DNA from: Cristatella mucedo
Lineage: Eukaryota > Bryozoa > Phylactolaemata > Cristatellidae
Direction of reading: 5' to 3'
NCBI GenBank assembly: GCA_009760855.2
Contig: WPIO01000021.1
Location: 3,202,001 to 3,266,000, forward strand
DNA: 64,000 bases
The position numbers and the translations under genes are program-made. Below the pieces are notes generated by a model. It was given only the letters and a program-made list of their open reading frames with translations, searched no databases and was not told where the DNA came from. Below, in pieces: positions 1 through 12,838 of the stretch (positions are counted from its first letter, which is position 1; each line of letters opens with the position of its first letter).

Positions 1-396
1 CCAGTGCAGGTCGGCGAGAAGTGGAGTAATGTGGCAACTGCGACGCTCACGACAGACAAGCCTAGCTGCAGAGTTTTGCACCAGCTGCAATCGCCTGATC
101 GCATATGCTGGTAGGCCAGTAAGCAGGGAGTTGCAGAAGTCGAGACGGGATGTCACGAATGCATGGACCAACTTAGACGTGGTATCTTTATCTAAACAAG
201 CCCGGTTTTTAGCAATGTTATGAAGCTGAAAATAGGCGGATTTGACTGTGGAGCTGATATGGTCGTCTAACGAGAGGTCGCTTTGGAATATGACACCTAG
301 ATTTCGAGCTGATTCAACTGGAGATATGCTGGCAGAGCCAATTTTGAGCGTCAGCCTTTCCAATCTCTGGATCACACTGGGTTTGCCCATAATAAT
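1..396 (-). mobile_element. LINE family A (CR1/L2-type) fragment, C-terminal half of RT ORF
   Basis: Read on the minus strand this gives KPSVIQRLERLTLKIGSA, SARNLGVIFQSDLSLDDHIS and AARLVCRERRSCHIT-like segments downstream of the RT catalytic core of CR1/L2-type non-LTR elements. Near-identical sequence occurs at 52970-53345 and a diverged version at 16670-17035. The element runs off the left edge. No intact frame spans it. Confidence 0.85.
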
Positions 397-470
397 GCAT
401 TTGATATAGCACCCTCAGATAATTCAATCTCTTTCTAGGAACTTTACATTTGCTGCATACTATTGTAGCT
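397..470 (-). mobile_element. LINE family A 3' tail fragment
   Basis: On the plus strand this reads GATATAGCACCCTCAGATAA then TCAATCTCTTTCTAGGAACTTTACATTTGC. It is the reverse complement of the LINE A 3' terminus seen intact at 4615-4700 and 29940-30010. It is a solo tail abutting the fragment at 1-396. Confidence 0.7.
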
Positions 471-540
471 TCTTCGGTCACCGGACTGGTTTCTTAAATG
501 TCTTTTCTTCTCTCCCGTAGATAAAGATGATAAGTCGCTG

Positions 541-670
541 TTAGACACCCCTGACCCCGTCTCTTTTAGTTGTGAAACAGCGGTTTGCTAGATCAGCCAG
601 ATTATGGCTGCATAAATATTTTATATTCGGGTTTCCTAAATTATGATGGCTTGGTACCCGTTTTATTGAT
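541..670. repeat. Dispersed repeat of unknown class (copy 1)
   Basis: It shares CTAGAT(C/T)AGCCAGATTAT and a following CCTxAATTxTxATGGCTxGG block with 8880-8970. There is no coding potential and no element class could be named. Confidence 0.45.
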
Positions 671-894
671 AATTCCTAGCTCGGCAGCTTAAAAGCCGAT
701 GCCACATAATAGGCAGTCAGTTGTGCTTTAGCAGTTTCGCTAAGCTGTGCTTTAGACTTTAAGCCGTGTGAGAGCTGCTGTAAGAAATTGCTGCCAATGG
801 AGCCTGTACCGTTCCTCACTCCGTCACTGTCAAACGGGCTCGTCTGTGCTACGGACATTGACTTGTATTGTACTTGTACTTGTATTGTACTTTT

Positions 895-1640
895 AAGGCA
901 TCACATGGACCCACTAAACACTGTAATAAATAGATGCGTTTAAAGCTTCTCTTTAAATTTCGTCAAGTCAGGGGATGTCGTGACGTCACCCGGAAGTGCG
1001 TTCCAAGCTTTGGGAGTACACCAAATAAAGGCACGGACTCCAAAGGATTTTAGGTTCGTATGAGGTATGAGGTATGATTTTAGGTTCGTATGAGGCTAAA
1101 CGATTAGATTCAGAAAAGCGGCTGGTACGATGCTTTGCCCTGAGAGGAGTAGATATGATAGGTAGGCTGGAGCCAAAGAATGAAGGGACATTAAAGTGAG
1201 AGACAGAACCTTGAAGTCGATGCGCTGCTTGACTGGGAGCCAGTGCAGGCTATCCATGTGCGGATGTCATCAATACATGCAGCAAGAGAGGTAAGAGAAT
1301 TAGACGTTTTGGAGGGCTGGGAGGGATCAAAGCCAAGGTACAACTGAGTGTCATCTGCATAGAAGTGAAAGCCTAGGTTGTGCCTGGCAATTACATCGAC
1401 AAAAGGGATAGCATACACTGTGAAAAAATACGGACAACAGCACAGAGCACCGAGCCAAGCACCGAGTCCTGAGATATCCCATAGAAGCCTCGATATCTCG
1501 TTTGTACTAGCTTAATGGCTGGTACAGGATAGCCTTCAATGCAGCCGGTGGCCAAGACCACCTGGGGAACTCATTCGTCAATACATTACACAAATTGTCT
1601 TGGATAGCCAATAGACTCCAAGTTAGCTCCCATCGGAGCC
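895..1640 (-). mobile_element. LINE family A fragment containing the RT YADD box
   Basis: The minus strand encodes [20 protein letters not shown] then LGFDPSQPS, the catalytic YXDD motif of the RT. It is fused by deletion to the C-terminal LPVKQ-like region near 1255. The 3' part carries the usual C-terminal tail, with a small tandem duplication at about 1047-1095. It is non-coding as it stands. Confidence 0.85.
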
Positions 1641-2540
1641 TTGGCAACACACGTTCGAAAGGAATATCTTAGAGCTTGGAACTCAGACTACCCTAGCAGC
1701 CACAATCACATGTGGCTAAACTTCGACTGACCTTGCTTACCTTGCCAGCTATCAGTGCTCTCCAGCTCTCCTCGCTGGCTGCTAAGCCTTTGGCACTCGC
1801 ATCCGCGGCCGTTCTCTCCCACTACAGCTATGTCTATTTCTCTACAGCTGCGGCGACAGAAAGAAATCATGCACTAGGCACCGCACCGACGCACCCGCGA
1901 GAGATGCATCTGCGGTGCCCCTCCCCCAGCAGCAGTAGCGTATGCCGCATACGATGCTGACCGTCGACAGGAGCTGCCAGACGAGAAGCTGCACCGGAAG
2001 CTGCTCCCTGGCGAGTCCAAAGCGAATGCGGTTACGAGCTCAAGTGATAACTTCCATGAGCGTCAGTCGGTACCGCGGCGTCGCAGCAGCAGTCGTCGTT
2101 CTTGCGTCGCTGGACATAAGTAGCAGCTAGGATCAGTTGCACACCGTACCGCCAGGGCCCGCTCGGCATCGGGTTTTGCGCTCTGCTTATGCATTCCCGC
2201 GTGCGTTCTAAGGCAATCAGCAAACGGCAGCTGGCTGCATTCCTGAGCTCCTCCTGGGTAGCGACCGCGACTTAATGGGCGCCCGTTTCTTGGGCCCGCG
2301 CGACAATTTGCAGTGTCATCAACCAATAGTAGGCCGATTATTTTTGCTCGGCGGAACTATTCGGCGAACTCCTCCTGACCTTTGGCTCACACCGTATGGG
2401 ATATTCCTCGTGTTCGATGTAGACGCCAAATAGATGCAAATACAGTGCAGCGTTTGGAAAGGAGAACTAAAAACCGCTAAAAGTTCGACCGGTCCCTAGT
2501 CCCTAGCGAGACCCGCAATCGCGAAAAAAGCAGCTGTAGA
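1641..2540. other. Intergenic sequence, no gene recognised
   Basis: Short overlapping reading frames only, none resembling a known protein. GC-rich around 1800-2300. No splice-linked conserved segment seen. Confidence 0.5.
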
Positions 2541-2542
2541 TC

Positions 2543-2798
<256 letters not shown>

Positions 2799-2799
2799 T

Positions 2800-4000
2800 T
2801 TATAGCAACTGTATTGTCGTACGTGTACCCGACGGCTAACCGGTCTTGAAAGGATTCGCGCGAAGAATTGCGTAGAGATTTCATACAATCCGAATGCATC
2901 GTCTCGCCTCTGCGAAACTTGGAACGCGACGACTCGCGAGCTAGTCCGGAGGCGAAGATGTGACTGGGGAGCTACTTTGCGGCTATGCCACCACCGGCTG
3001 AGTTTCACTCCTTTAAAATACATCCAACGACTCATATAATTTCCTTTTCGTCTTCAAGCCACGCTGATCCCAGCTGCTTGCGAGTCCCTCGTTTCACGGA
3101 AATTCGCCGATCCCGGATTGCGAAGTGAAAGCTGAGGCTTCGCGCCAACGCAGACAGCGAAGGTGCTGACCGGTTTGACTCTCGCCGCCAAGATTTAAGG
3201 AGAGGTCGCCTGCTTCCGTACACTATTCGCTCGAGAATACTAGTTTTTTTCCTAAACTGCTTAACAATCGAGTGCGAGATCATCAGGCAGAAGTAACAAA
3301 AAAAAAGAGGAGCGAAGCGGCTTCGAAGCATTCGAGGCGGATGCTTTTGTTGCAACCACCTTATTCAGGAGCACCTTAGTCGTGCCAAGGTCGTCCTATC
3401 CTAAGGATCTAGCGCGTACCGAGATGAAACGAGCGTAGCGTGCAGTCTGTCAGCGCAAGCTGAACAATAAGCGCTATAAGCCAATGTCGAGCCTCGAGGT
3501 GCTCTGTTGGCAAGGGCAAGGACAAGATGGCGGCGCACGACGTTCTCAGCAGTTGCGCATGCTAGTCTGTGTTGCAAGTTTGAACCGGCTCGCTCGCTTG
3601 CACTTTGCACTTGAACCGCGGGCTGGAACGTATTTCTTCTTTTAAAATAAGGCGTCTTTTGACGCGTTCACGCAGTTACGAGCGCGTTGCTTGTCGCAAG
3701 CGTGGCCTGTGGAAGCGCTGCAGACGACCTAAGTGGGACAGATAAGCTGAGAATCAACAGGTTGCCTAGTCTGTGGCCGAGAAATCGTCTCTGAATGGCA
3801 CGCGAGACGCGAGGCAGACGACCTGTTTTTTGCTTGTCTCTTTTGTTTGCCGATCAAATGTTTTCTTGCTTCTCACGTTTGAGCTGCGCTTACGCGGTCC
3901 GACGGTTTCTGTGCGACCGACTCGGCCAGCATCCTTCGATATTCAACATTCTCTTCGACCATCTTGGCCGGCTCTGCTGCTGCCGGGAGGGTAGGTCTGA
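2800..4000. other. Intergenic sequence, no gene recognised
   Basis: No recognisable protein, RNA gene or repeat family in either strand. Only short reading frames are present. Confidence 0.45.
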
Positions 4001-4125
4001 TTTAGCCCAGGGGTCAAGGTGCTGACCTTGGACTGAGAAGGTCAGGGGCTCGAGTCCGGCGGCGTATGCGAAGCGCCTGGATGGAGATTAAGTTTGCTTA
4101 GTTTGCAACACAAATGAATTGTTTT
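4001..4125 (+). mobile_element. SINE family B copy (tRNA-like head, LINE-A-like tail)
   Basis: The head resembles a tRNA: TAGCCCAGGGGTCAAGGTGC (A-box region) and GGGGCTCGAGTCC (B box). It is followed by GCGAAGCGCCTGGATGGAGA-TTAAGTT, a diverged form of the LINE A 3' tail. The best copy of the family is at 16197-16345. Confidence 0.75.
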
Positions 4126-4204
4126 TACATTTTTATTTCATTAAAAGTTAGATCGCATCGATACAGCTTAAAAATTCAAGGTTTTGTCGCTCACTTTTAG
4201 GTTC

Positions 4205-4702
4205 ATTCTTCGACTCCAGCCTATCTCTCAGATCTACTCCCTCACCAGGCCAAGCGTCGTACCAGCCGCTTTTCGGAATCCAACAGTCCACCAATAACTC
4301 GTACGAACCTCAAATCCTTTGGAGACGGTGAATTTAGTTCGTATGCTCCCAAAGCCTGGAACTCACTCCCGACTTGCGTCATGACATCCCCTGACTTGAC
4401 CACGTTTACAAAGAACTTAAAAACACACATTTAGGGCAGCATTTAGTGGGTCCCTGTGATTCGTCCTTGATGTGCTTATGCATGCTGACACTTTGCATGC
4501 TGCCACTAACCACATTTGCATGCTGACCCAGTGCATGTCACCTCTAACCATGTTATTCATTTTGTTTGTTTATCAAGCATGATATTACTCACCATTCAAT
4601 CGCTTTTCCTTTGCAGCAAATGTAAAGCGCCTAGAAAGAGATTGAGTTCTCTGAGGGCGCTTTATCAAGTGCATTATTATCATTGTTATTATTATTATTA
4701 AG
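4205..4702 (+). mobile_element. LINE family A 3' end with ORF stop, 3' UTR and tail
   Basis: Encodes the C-terminus of the RT ORF (KSFGDGEFSSYAPKAWNSLP ... FTKNLKTHI, stop at about 4432), then a 3' UTR, then the tail AAGCGCCTAGAAAGAGATTG / AGTTCTCTGAGGGCGCTTTA and a terminal TTA-rich run (4675-4700). It is 5'-truncated, as is usual for target-primed reverse transcription. Confidence 0.9.
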
Positions 4703-4719
4703 CCAAGCGCTCGTGACGG

Positions 4720-6750
4720 CTCCAAGTACCTTGCTCTCAGGGCCAATGGTAGGCGTTCTTAAACCAAAAAAGCCCCGGGCAAGCCGTCTCGAAACTGCAA
4801 GGGAAGGTCCAATATTTCACTATTCGGGCTACTGTGCCGAAATATTCTCTACCAGTGCGGTTAGAGAGTAAATTTCCTTTTGCCTCCACAGGCCCAAGTT
4901 AACCCTTTAAGGGTACGTAGTGGTGCATGTGAATTATTCAACTCGGCCGCGTACCGAAGAAAGCGTGCAGTCAGAATTCCATGCGAAGGCAGGTTTTGCG
5001 CAAGATGCACCCCGTAAGGCTTCTCTGATGCGCACCAATATGCGTTTCTCAATTCATTACGAACGACTATGAATTTGTGCCGCACCAAGCCCGAAGGCCA
5101 CATTTGGGCTCATCCAGAGGCCTTTGCCTGAAATGTTTGCCTAATTATCATTTATGGATTTATTAATCATCAATTATGTGGTGTTTTAAGTTTGGCTAGT
5201 ATTGTACACGCAGCGTCGCGCGATCTCAGCAGCCCATGTGACTGCAGGGGCCTCGAAAGCGGAATCTCCAAAAATGGGTAAAAGTTCCATTTTTTCAGGA
5301 AGTTTAATTTTTTAAAGACATATAAGTTAGAAATGCGTTTCAAAGTTTTGAAGATTGATATGAGACCAGAACATGGTTGAAATATATTTCTAAGATATGT
5401 TTCCACAGGATATTAATTAACATAACCTTCGATGAATATAAGGCCATCAAAGTGGTGTTTTTCCCGAGAAACCTGGTGAATAAAAGCTATTCAGCTCCAA
5501 CGAGACGATGTCAGACAGTTTGGGGTCCCCGAAAGGTACTCAAGTCGTCGGTTACTTGCAGCGAGTGTATTCAGTTTTTCTGAATTAACCCGAGATGGGA
5601 CGCTTTAAAAGAGTTCTGCTCTATTACTGCGAGAAACCCCTCAAATAATCGCTGAGAAAACAAAATTTTAAGTATAAAATCTTCCCGATTCCAAACCAGG
5701 GATATTCACACAGCGTTGTCAGGCATTCGCGTCGTTTCCAAAGACAAAGATTACACAGCGTATTCCCAGGTGAATGCGTTTGCAGAATAAATCGCTTCTT
5801 ATTTACTTTTTATCGTGCTTGATAAGTGGATATCGACAAGGTCAGTAAGATACTTCAGGAAGCATGCAAACTGAAGTCGCTTAGGAGCTCATCAGAGCCA
5901 CAAAGTACCTGATAGGCAGCTATCACAAAAGCGGCTTTTCTCTCATCAGCAATCGACTTTTGTCTCATCATCGCTCCTTTTCTCTCATCGGCAATCGACG
6001 CGGCAACGAACTTATGCGAACAACTGAACTTGCTAGCCGAGATTCTAACCGAAAGGCACCAACGTGTGCAGCGCCAGTTCAGATAAGAAGATCGAGACCA
6101 CCCTCTCGTCGTCTATGCTTTGCTTAAATTCAAAGTGCAGTTCTTCGTTCACGAAATCGCCGTCGTCGCTTTTGTCTCCCTTGGCGAACGGTGTGCCATG
6201 TTGAGCGCGCACAGTGAAATCTTTAAATTCTTTTACGCCCTCCCTTCGCCGAAACATTGGGGCCATCAAAAGCTACCGGAACACGGTGCAGTTGTGTCCA
6301 CTGCACTAACAGCACATGCTGAAGGCAAAGCTACCACGGTGGACGTCCAGAAGACGGACCTGGCACGGGATCTTTGGTCACTTTCGCATGTACTCTCACC
6401 CGAGTGCAGGAGACTCCGCGATGTGGTGGGTTATATTCCGACATTCGGCTTCGCACAGATTTTCCCTGTGTTATTGTTGGTTTACGAAGTGTTAGGGTTA
6501 CGAGTGGATAGAGAAGTTTCTCTTAATTGAAGCTCATCAAATTCTATTTACGCTCAACTATGGCAAACCACCGAGGCTTTTTGGATGATCAGTAATATCC
6601 ATTGAACATGAATTCAATGCAGAGCTCAATTACCCTAAATTGATCAGAGCTTTCGCGAGCCGCAAAGATCGTCCGTGTTTCTCCTTGCGTACAAAATTGA
6701 ATAACGTCAAATATTGAACTTCATTTTTATTTGGTTTAACTTTTCAAGTA
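4720..6750. other. Intergenic sequence, no gene recognised
   Basis: AT-richer than its surroundings. The longest open frame (about 6120-6530, plus) has no recognisable motif. Around 5240-5290, GGCCTCGAAAGCGGAA recalls the dispersed repeat at 44.8-45.2 kb in reverse, but too weakly to assign. Confidence 0.4.
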
Positions 6751-6904
6751 CACATTAACTATGATCGGAAATAAACTATACACTTTGAATGCAGGGGCAC
6801 AAAATCGAAAAGTGTCATGGGGCCTCCAAAAGTCACGCGAAGGCTCTGATTGCACGAATGACCGTCGACAGGCTCTGTCTTCACAGTGCATGCTTTTAAT
6901 AATA

Positions 6905-8665
6905 AAGGTGCTGGGACATGACCTGAGGCTAATGACATATTAATGATGTTAGTTGTGCATGGCAGCTGCAGATCAATGCAACGTAGGAGCAGGACAGTGG
7001 GAATAGGGTCCAGAGGACTTGTTGCCTTCTTTGATTGGGATATGAACTTCGGGACTAGATCACTAGTGACCTGCTTAAATGCAGACATTGAGGTGCAGCC
7101 AGGAACCGAGGAACAGCATTCAAGCGGGGAGGTTGTCATCGCAGGGATGGATTCCCTGATCTTGTCTATCTTCTGCACAAAGAATCGAGAAAATCGAGAG
7201 AAGCGATCGGCTAGGTCATCACAAGGATCATCAGATAAGGAGCTAATCTGGGAGCGGTTGAGGAGATGGTTGATCGTCGACATCAGCATTTTTGGATTTT
7301 GCATCTGTGATTCAACAATGTTTCTATAGAAGCTAGACTTGGCCTTTGCTAGGATCGATTGGTACGACCTACAGTAGTCTTTATATGCCTGTTGATGGAC
7401 AGTCAGTCCTGATCTTTTGTATGCTTTTTCAAGCTTGCACTTACTAGACCTGGCTAGTTTAATGTCTGTGGTTAACCATAGGCCGTCTGGGCGGGGGCAC
7501 ACAGTGCGCTTTGTCAGAGGTGCCCACTCGTCGAGCGTGTCAGCTAGTGTCGTGCTGTAGCTATCTACCAATGATGACAGATCGGAGGGAGGACTGAGCA
7601 GCAGAGGCGAAGCAGATATTCTCGCACGGACAGCATCAATGTCAAGGGTCTTGAGGTTTCGCGATTCACAGGTTATTTTAGAGGAGGATGTGGGCACACA
7701 CTATAGATTGAATGAGATCTGCATGTGGTCAGATAAGCAGGATTGGGTGATAATTGGTGCTGACAAAGTGCAGTTGTATGAGAAAATCTGGTCGAGTGTG
7801 TGACCCTTGATGTGGGTAGGGCCATGCACATGAGCCACAAGAGACAATGAGTCAGTCAATGCACGAAATTTGATGCTGAAGGTGTCAGATAAGTTATCAA
7901 AGTGAACGTTGAAATCACCGAAAACGAGGAAGGATCGATTTTTTGCACACGGAATCGAAATGAGATCGGAGAAATCTGAGATAAAGGAGGATTTGGTATC
8001 TGGTGGGCGATAGACTACTGCCACTATCGGTAGCTTGTTTTCGGGTGAGACCAAGACAATTGATTCTAAAGACTACTTCGAAGGTACTGCAAATGGCTTG
8101 AAGTTGAACTTAGAGTGCACGATAACAGCAACTCCACCTCAGTTTTGATTGATCTGGGGATGTGAAAGAATGAGAAACCAGCAGGGGTAGTGCCTTTAAT
8201 TTTCGGGCAGTTTATCGATTTTAGCCAAGTTTCAGTTAGGGTGAGCAGGTCGATACCATTTTCAGAAATAAGGTCGCTTATTACCAGAGGTTTATTGCAC
8301 ATTGAGCGAGGATTCCAAAGGCAAGCGTTAAGTCTGGCCAACGGAGTTATAACAGGCCTGATGACCACCAAGTTAGAGAGATTCACAGAGACGCATGTGG
8401 TGGAGCGTGCTGAGCGGTTCGAGACAATGCTAGGAATACCAAACGAGCGGGTACTCAGCTCGCGGGGTCTGAGCTGGCGGCACCGGCCACCTCGACGGCT
8501 CTGGGGTGCTTTTCTTTTGTTAATGCATTGTTCACGAATCTTAGCATCAGCATTAATATCTAGGAATGCATTTGATCTACGATGACGAAGCGATAACTGC
8601 TGCTGACGATCATAACTAACATGCAGGTTACTAGCCGCCGGCTTAGCTAAGGCACCCGCCGGCGT
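6905..8665 (-). mobile_element. LINE family A 5' half: endonuclease and start of RT (broken)
   Basis: On the minus strand, 8386-8066 begins LNACLWNPRSMCNKPLVISD and LLTLTETWL. After a frameshift, 8054-7701 has YRPPDTKSS, GDFNVHF and SDHMQISF, the hallmark motifs of the apurinic-type endonuclease. A third frame, 7697-6905, has the linker and the first RT segment (KKATSPLDPIPTVLL). The RT core and 3' end are missing. The 5' boundary near 8665 matches that of the copy ending near 19125, suggesting a true element 5' end. Confidence 0.92.
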
Positions 8666-8879
8666 GCAACGAACACGAACGAGCGTGAGAGCGCTCTATG
8701 TCAGGAGGCGAGAAACAAATCCTTTTGTCCTTTGGCAAAAGTTTTTCGTGGCGGTCAATACTTTAAAATGCCTCCCGATGTGTCCAATTAAGTAGGCGAC
8801 GATGCAAGGTCCAGTGCGGAGCAGCGAAATGTAGTAGTTACTGTGGTAGATGTTCTGGAGAATGTTGCTGTTAACGCCG

Positions 8880-8970
8880 TGTACACCCTGACGTCGACAG
8901 GCTAGATTAGCCAGATTATAGTTGCCGATTACTAGCTTGCAGCTCCTGAATTGTAATGGCTAGGAACCTA
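8880..8970. repeat. Dispersed repeat of unknown class (copy 2)
   Basis: Diverged counterpart of 541-670, sharing AGCCAGATTAT and AATTGTAATGGCTAGGAACC-like blocks in the same order and orientation. Confidence 0.45.
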
Positions 8971-8979
8971 TTATGTCAA

Positions 8980-10528
8980 AACTATGGTTAGGCCATGTAA
9001 ATGCCAAAGTCGTGTATGCATCAGTCGGTTGCGCCTTTTGTGTACTGTACGCGTCAGTCGGTTCCGCCTGAGCATTTGAGTCATCGGAAGTTTCTCCTGA
9101 GGCATTACCACGGTCGGCAATTCTGCGGAACCCTCGGTCCCCATACAAAAGTTGCTGTATGCTTTAGCCTGTATTGGAAGCCTGCAACCTTCCGTGGCCG
9201 TGAGATAGACTGTCTGTGCTATGGATACAGATTTGTTGAGGTGTGGGTAATCTTCGCTGTAGCCGCGTTCCACTGCTGCAAGAATAGTGGCATGGCAGCT
9301 GCATTGCCGGTATTTGTCGCATGTCGACAAAGACTTGCACCGTTAGGAGTGCATTTTCGAGGCCTTGAGGAGATTAGTACCAAAGCGTTTGCAGCAATAC
9401 GACCGGCAATGCAGACAAGACTTTGTCTCTCTTACTCCGCGCTCACAGCCGGGCTGCTAACTCGAGCCTCTACGCTGCCGATACTGACAGACCCGAACGC
9501 CGTGAGCCTGTGCCCGAAATGCCTGTGCGTCACAGGTGTCTCGACACTGCGATCCCCATCTTCAAGCAAGCTTGTCAGAGGTGAGTGACAAGCTAATGAC
9601 GTCCAGGAAAATCAGAAGGGGGCGAACTGCCTTAGCGTCGGATCGCGGTTGCTGAACTTTAATATCCAGACGAAGAGCAGCGCCTACAGACTGTGGATTA
9701 CGCTGTCAGTCTGACTATCTTTGGTGGCCAGCGAGCACGGCGCTCCGTAATTCACGAAGGTCTCGGATCCCGATCGCTGGGCTCTGGGCACCTGGTCTCC
9801 ATTGCGCATGCAGACGGGGCAGACGGAGCAGACGGAGACGACTGCTCAGATCGGCAGCGCCGAGGAAAGCTGGCTAATTAGCGCCTCAGGGGGTCGGGCT
9901 GTGACGCAACTGGCTGGGACGGAAAAAGGCTAAAGAATGTGCCAGGCTTCTGTAAATCATACAGTACCGGACCGCTCCAGGTAAATTCCTATTGGCCGGC
10001 CAGGGTCGGCAGCAGGTCGGGCTGCTGCTTTAAAAAGGAACTTCGCAGGAACTGCCGCTGAGCGAAAGCTATCGAACGGGACCCTAATGTTGACAGTCAA
10101 AGACAGGCAATACAATTACTTCATTGGGCGTTCGATCTACTAGGGATACAGACCCGTCAGAGGGCGAAGACCTGCTGGCTCCTATAGGCAGATCGATCCT
10201 CCTAGTCGGCGTAGCACGTGACCAGTGACCGTGCTACTCTTTGCAGGGCACCGCCCCGGTGCTCTTCGAGTGGCATTCTGCCCGAGGGAAGGTTAGGATT
10301 GTTTCAAAACCCCTCTTCTCATATTTTTTACAGGGTGACTCAAGATCTTCATCGCTTACCTGAATCTACTTACAGTTTCATTAGTCTGTCGACTCATTTC
10401 CCTTAAAAAATGCTGGGTACACGCTTGAGCGATTCGATGCCTTCGCAAAGAGCTGACACGCATTTTCACTAACGTCTGCTATATGCTTGTGCGATTCTAC
10501 GCCTTCTCAGGCATTGACGGTGTACATT
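8980..10528. other. Intergenic sequence, no gene recognised
   Basis: A 195-codon open frame (9001-9588, plus) starts with ATG but shows no known domain and is Cys/Leu/Ala-rich. It was judged unsupported. Nothing else was recognised. Confidence 0.4.
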
Positions 10529-10530
10529 GG

Positions 10531-10725
10531 GTGAGCCGGTATGGCTCACTAGGTAAGGCGGTTGCTTTTCACAACCTCGGTCCCGAGGTCGTGGGTTCGA
10601 ATCCTGTGATGAGCGATCCTTTATCGCCACTGCAAGCGGTGGTGATAGCCGTCAAGGCTCTTCTGTCGCTGTACAAAAAGAGGCTGGTAAATCAGCTAGT
10701 ATTTATGTATTTCTTTATTTTACAT
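10531..10725 (+). mobile_element. SINE family A copy 1 (tRNA-derived)
   Basis: tRNA-like head with A-box region TGGCTCACTAGGTAAGGCG and B box GGTTCGAATCC. The body has TTTATCGCCACTGC and GTGATAGCCGTCAAGGCTC, and the 3' end is AAAAAGAGGCTGGTAAATCA. Close copies are at 17341, 50739 and 54526. Confidence 0.9.
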
Positions 10726-12838
10726 GCACTTTCACTAACGACTGCTCTACGTCCCGGCGATTCAAAGCAGTCATTTACCGGGATAGACTGTGAGTGAATT
10801 CGGGCTTACTTTCCACTGCATTTTGACTAGGAGAGGCAGCCGGTGGTCTCAATTAAAGTCAACGTGAATTAGTGCTTGAACAGTGTCTGACGACCCGATA
10901 GGTCGTCAAGCCCTGTTAAAGTCCAAGTTCTGTAATTCGTTCAGCAGGAAAGCAGGTGCTCCCGTACTGTTCGCCGTTGCTCTCGCCTTGATTGCCGTTG
11001 CTCCCTCTAGTAAAGCTGAAGCGGAGGACCTTGCCCGGGCGAGGCTGGAGAGTCCTTATGTTGACAACTTAAATCGAGGCGACGTTGAGACCAACCACGA
11101 TCGTCAGGTATCCCGTGGTCTGTAACGTTTCATCTCTCAGCCGACGGGAATACAATGTCACCGCCAAATACACTGAACGCTTGGTAGCGTAGCCTCTCCA
11201 CTCAAGCAACCTAAGTAAGCCCTGATTGAGCAGCCAGGGGCTGGCTGGCTGACATGGCTGCCATTGTCTGCATCCTTTTCTGCTGGCAGCAAACGTCGGT
11301 CGTACTCGGCTGCGCTAGGTCACGGCCTCGTGGAGCCAACGCATCGCTCGAGCAGCGCCGAATCCTGAGGATCCGCTCCGATCAGTGCTTCGATCACTTC
11401 CGGTACAACCTAGGCAGGCTCACCTACCGAGTCGCGGCCTGATAGACGACGGACTGCTGCGAACGCTACTATAGCATGGTCTGGAAATGGGGGGAGGGTG
11501 GGTGTGTGCATGCACATGCAATATGTCCTCTCTGAGCACCTCTCATATGCACCCTTACGTAAAGGCAAGACGTGATCGCGGACGTGGTTTCGAAGCTCTA
11601 CCGTCACATGTAGAACTTTGTAAACCTCGATTTGCAGAAAAGGGCACTGCAATTTTTTTCTGCCATACGCGTCCGCTCGCAGAAATGCGAGCGCGTGCTC
11701 GAATGCACGCACGCAAACCACACTCCTTATATCGCTAACAATTACAAGTGAACAATCACTCTCAGCTCCAACTTTGTTTTATAAGGCGGGCCTCAGTGTC
11801 CGCCGACCCACCAGACGAGCCCACCCTACTAACGGGCAGTCTGCGAGTTCTTTCTTAATGAAGCAAAATATTAATATGGGGGAAAATATTTAAAACTTTC
11901 AGTGAGTATATTTTACTAGTTTTGATATCGCAAGAACTTGAGCATATTTTATTATAATTTAGTGATGACGATATTTTTCGCTAACCTTTGTTTTCGATCG
12001 TCATTAATCTCATTTCAGATCATTGGCTGTCTTTGTTTGGAGGTATTCCTACCACAGACTTTTAGGTGGTCGTGATCTCATTTCCGAGTCACACGTCATG
12101 TTTTGCTGGATTTCATCAGTGCCCCGATCCTGGGCTTCTTCTTCGGTCTCTCGGTGCTCTCGAGTTTGTCGTAAGCATCGTATTGTTGAGCTACGAAAGC
12201 ACGACAGCGCTTGGCTTTTTTGCAGTGTCTTGCTGCTGCTTAAAATTAACATTAAGCACGCCGACCATTGAGTTTCGGCAGCTCGACTGTGAGGTCCTCT
12301 CTCAGTTGCTTGTTTGTCTCGACGTTGTCTGCGATAGTTACGCATGCATACATGTGCTTTTCTCTCTTTCTTTCTGGATCCATTGCTAAGTTAGATACTT
12401 TCTCCCTTGTGATAGCTCCTCGCATTCTGTCTTTTCCTAAGATTTAACTTTCAACTGCCTGAGTGAATTTTGCCATTCGCATGCTCGTATATTCGCGTGA
12501 GCAAAAGTAAAGGCTAGCTGATTTTACAATCTCGTTTACATATTGACAGATTAGCCTCAATCGCTGTCACTACCGCTTGCAGATGACAATAGGCGATTGC
12601 CTGTCTGAAGAACTCGAAATTACGACCTAAATCATGAAGAGCGAGCACCATACCCCCGTGAGCAAAGTCAGCGCTGTCTAGCAAATCAACAATACCTCCA
12701 GTTTACGGAAAGTGCACAAATAATGTAGCATAATTTTGAAAACAATTTTTAATCTATATGCAAATTGCACCGCCTCTTTTCCTATTGGTCGGTGCCGGCT
12801 GGTGAATCTGTAGTGACTTTCGTTTGATTAACTGGACT
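10726..12838. other. Intergenic sequence, no gene recognised
   Basis: Only short open frames with no recognisable motif on either strand. No repeats matching the families described here. Confidence 0.4.

Noticed and set aside
6120-6530. 136-codon plus-strand frame
   Set aside because: No recognisable motif, no splice or homology support, and overlapped by a minus-strand frame of similar quality.
10560-10640. Functional tRNA gene
   Set aside because: A and B boxes are present, but no cloverleaf with proper acceptor stem was evident, and the sequence continues into a shared SINE body repeated in the window.
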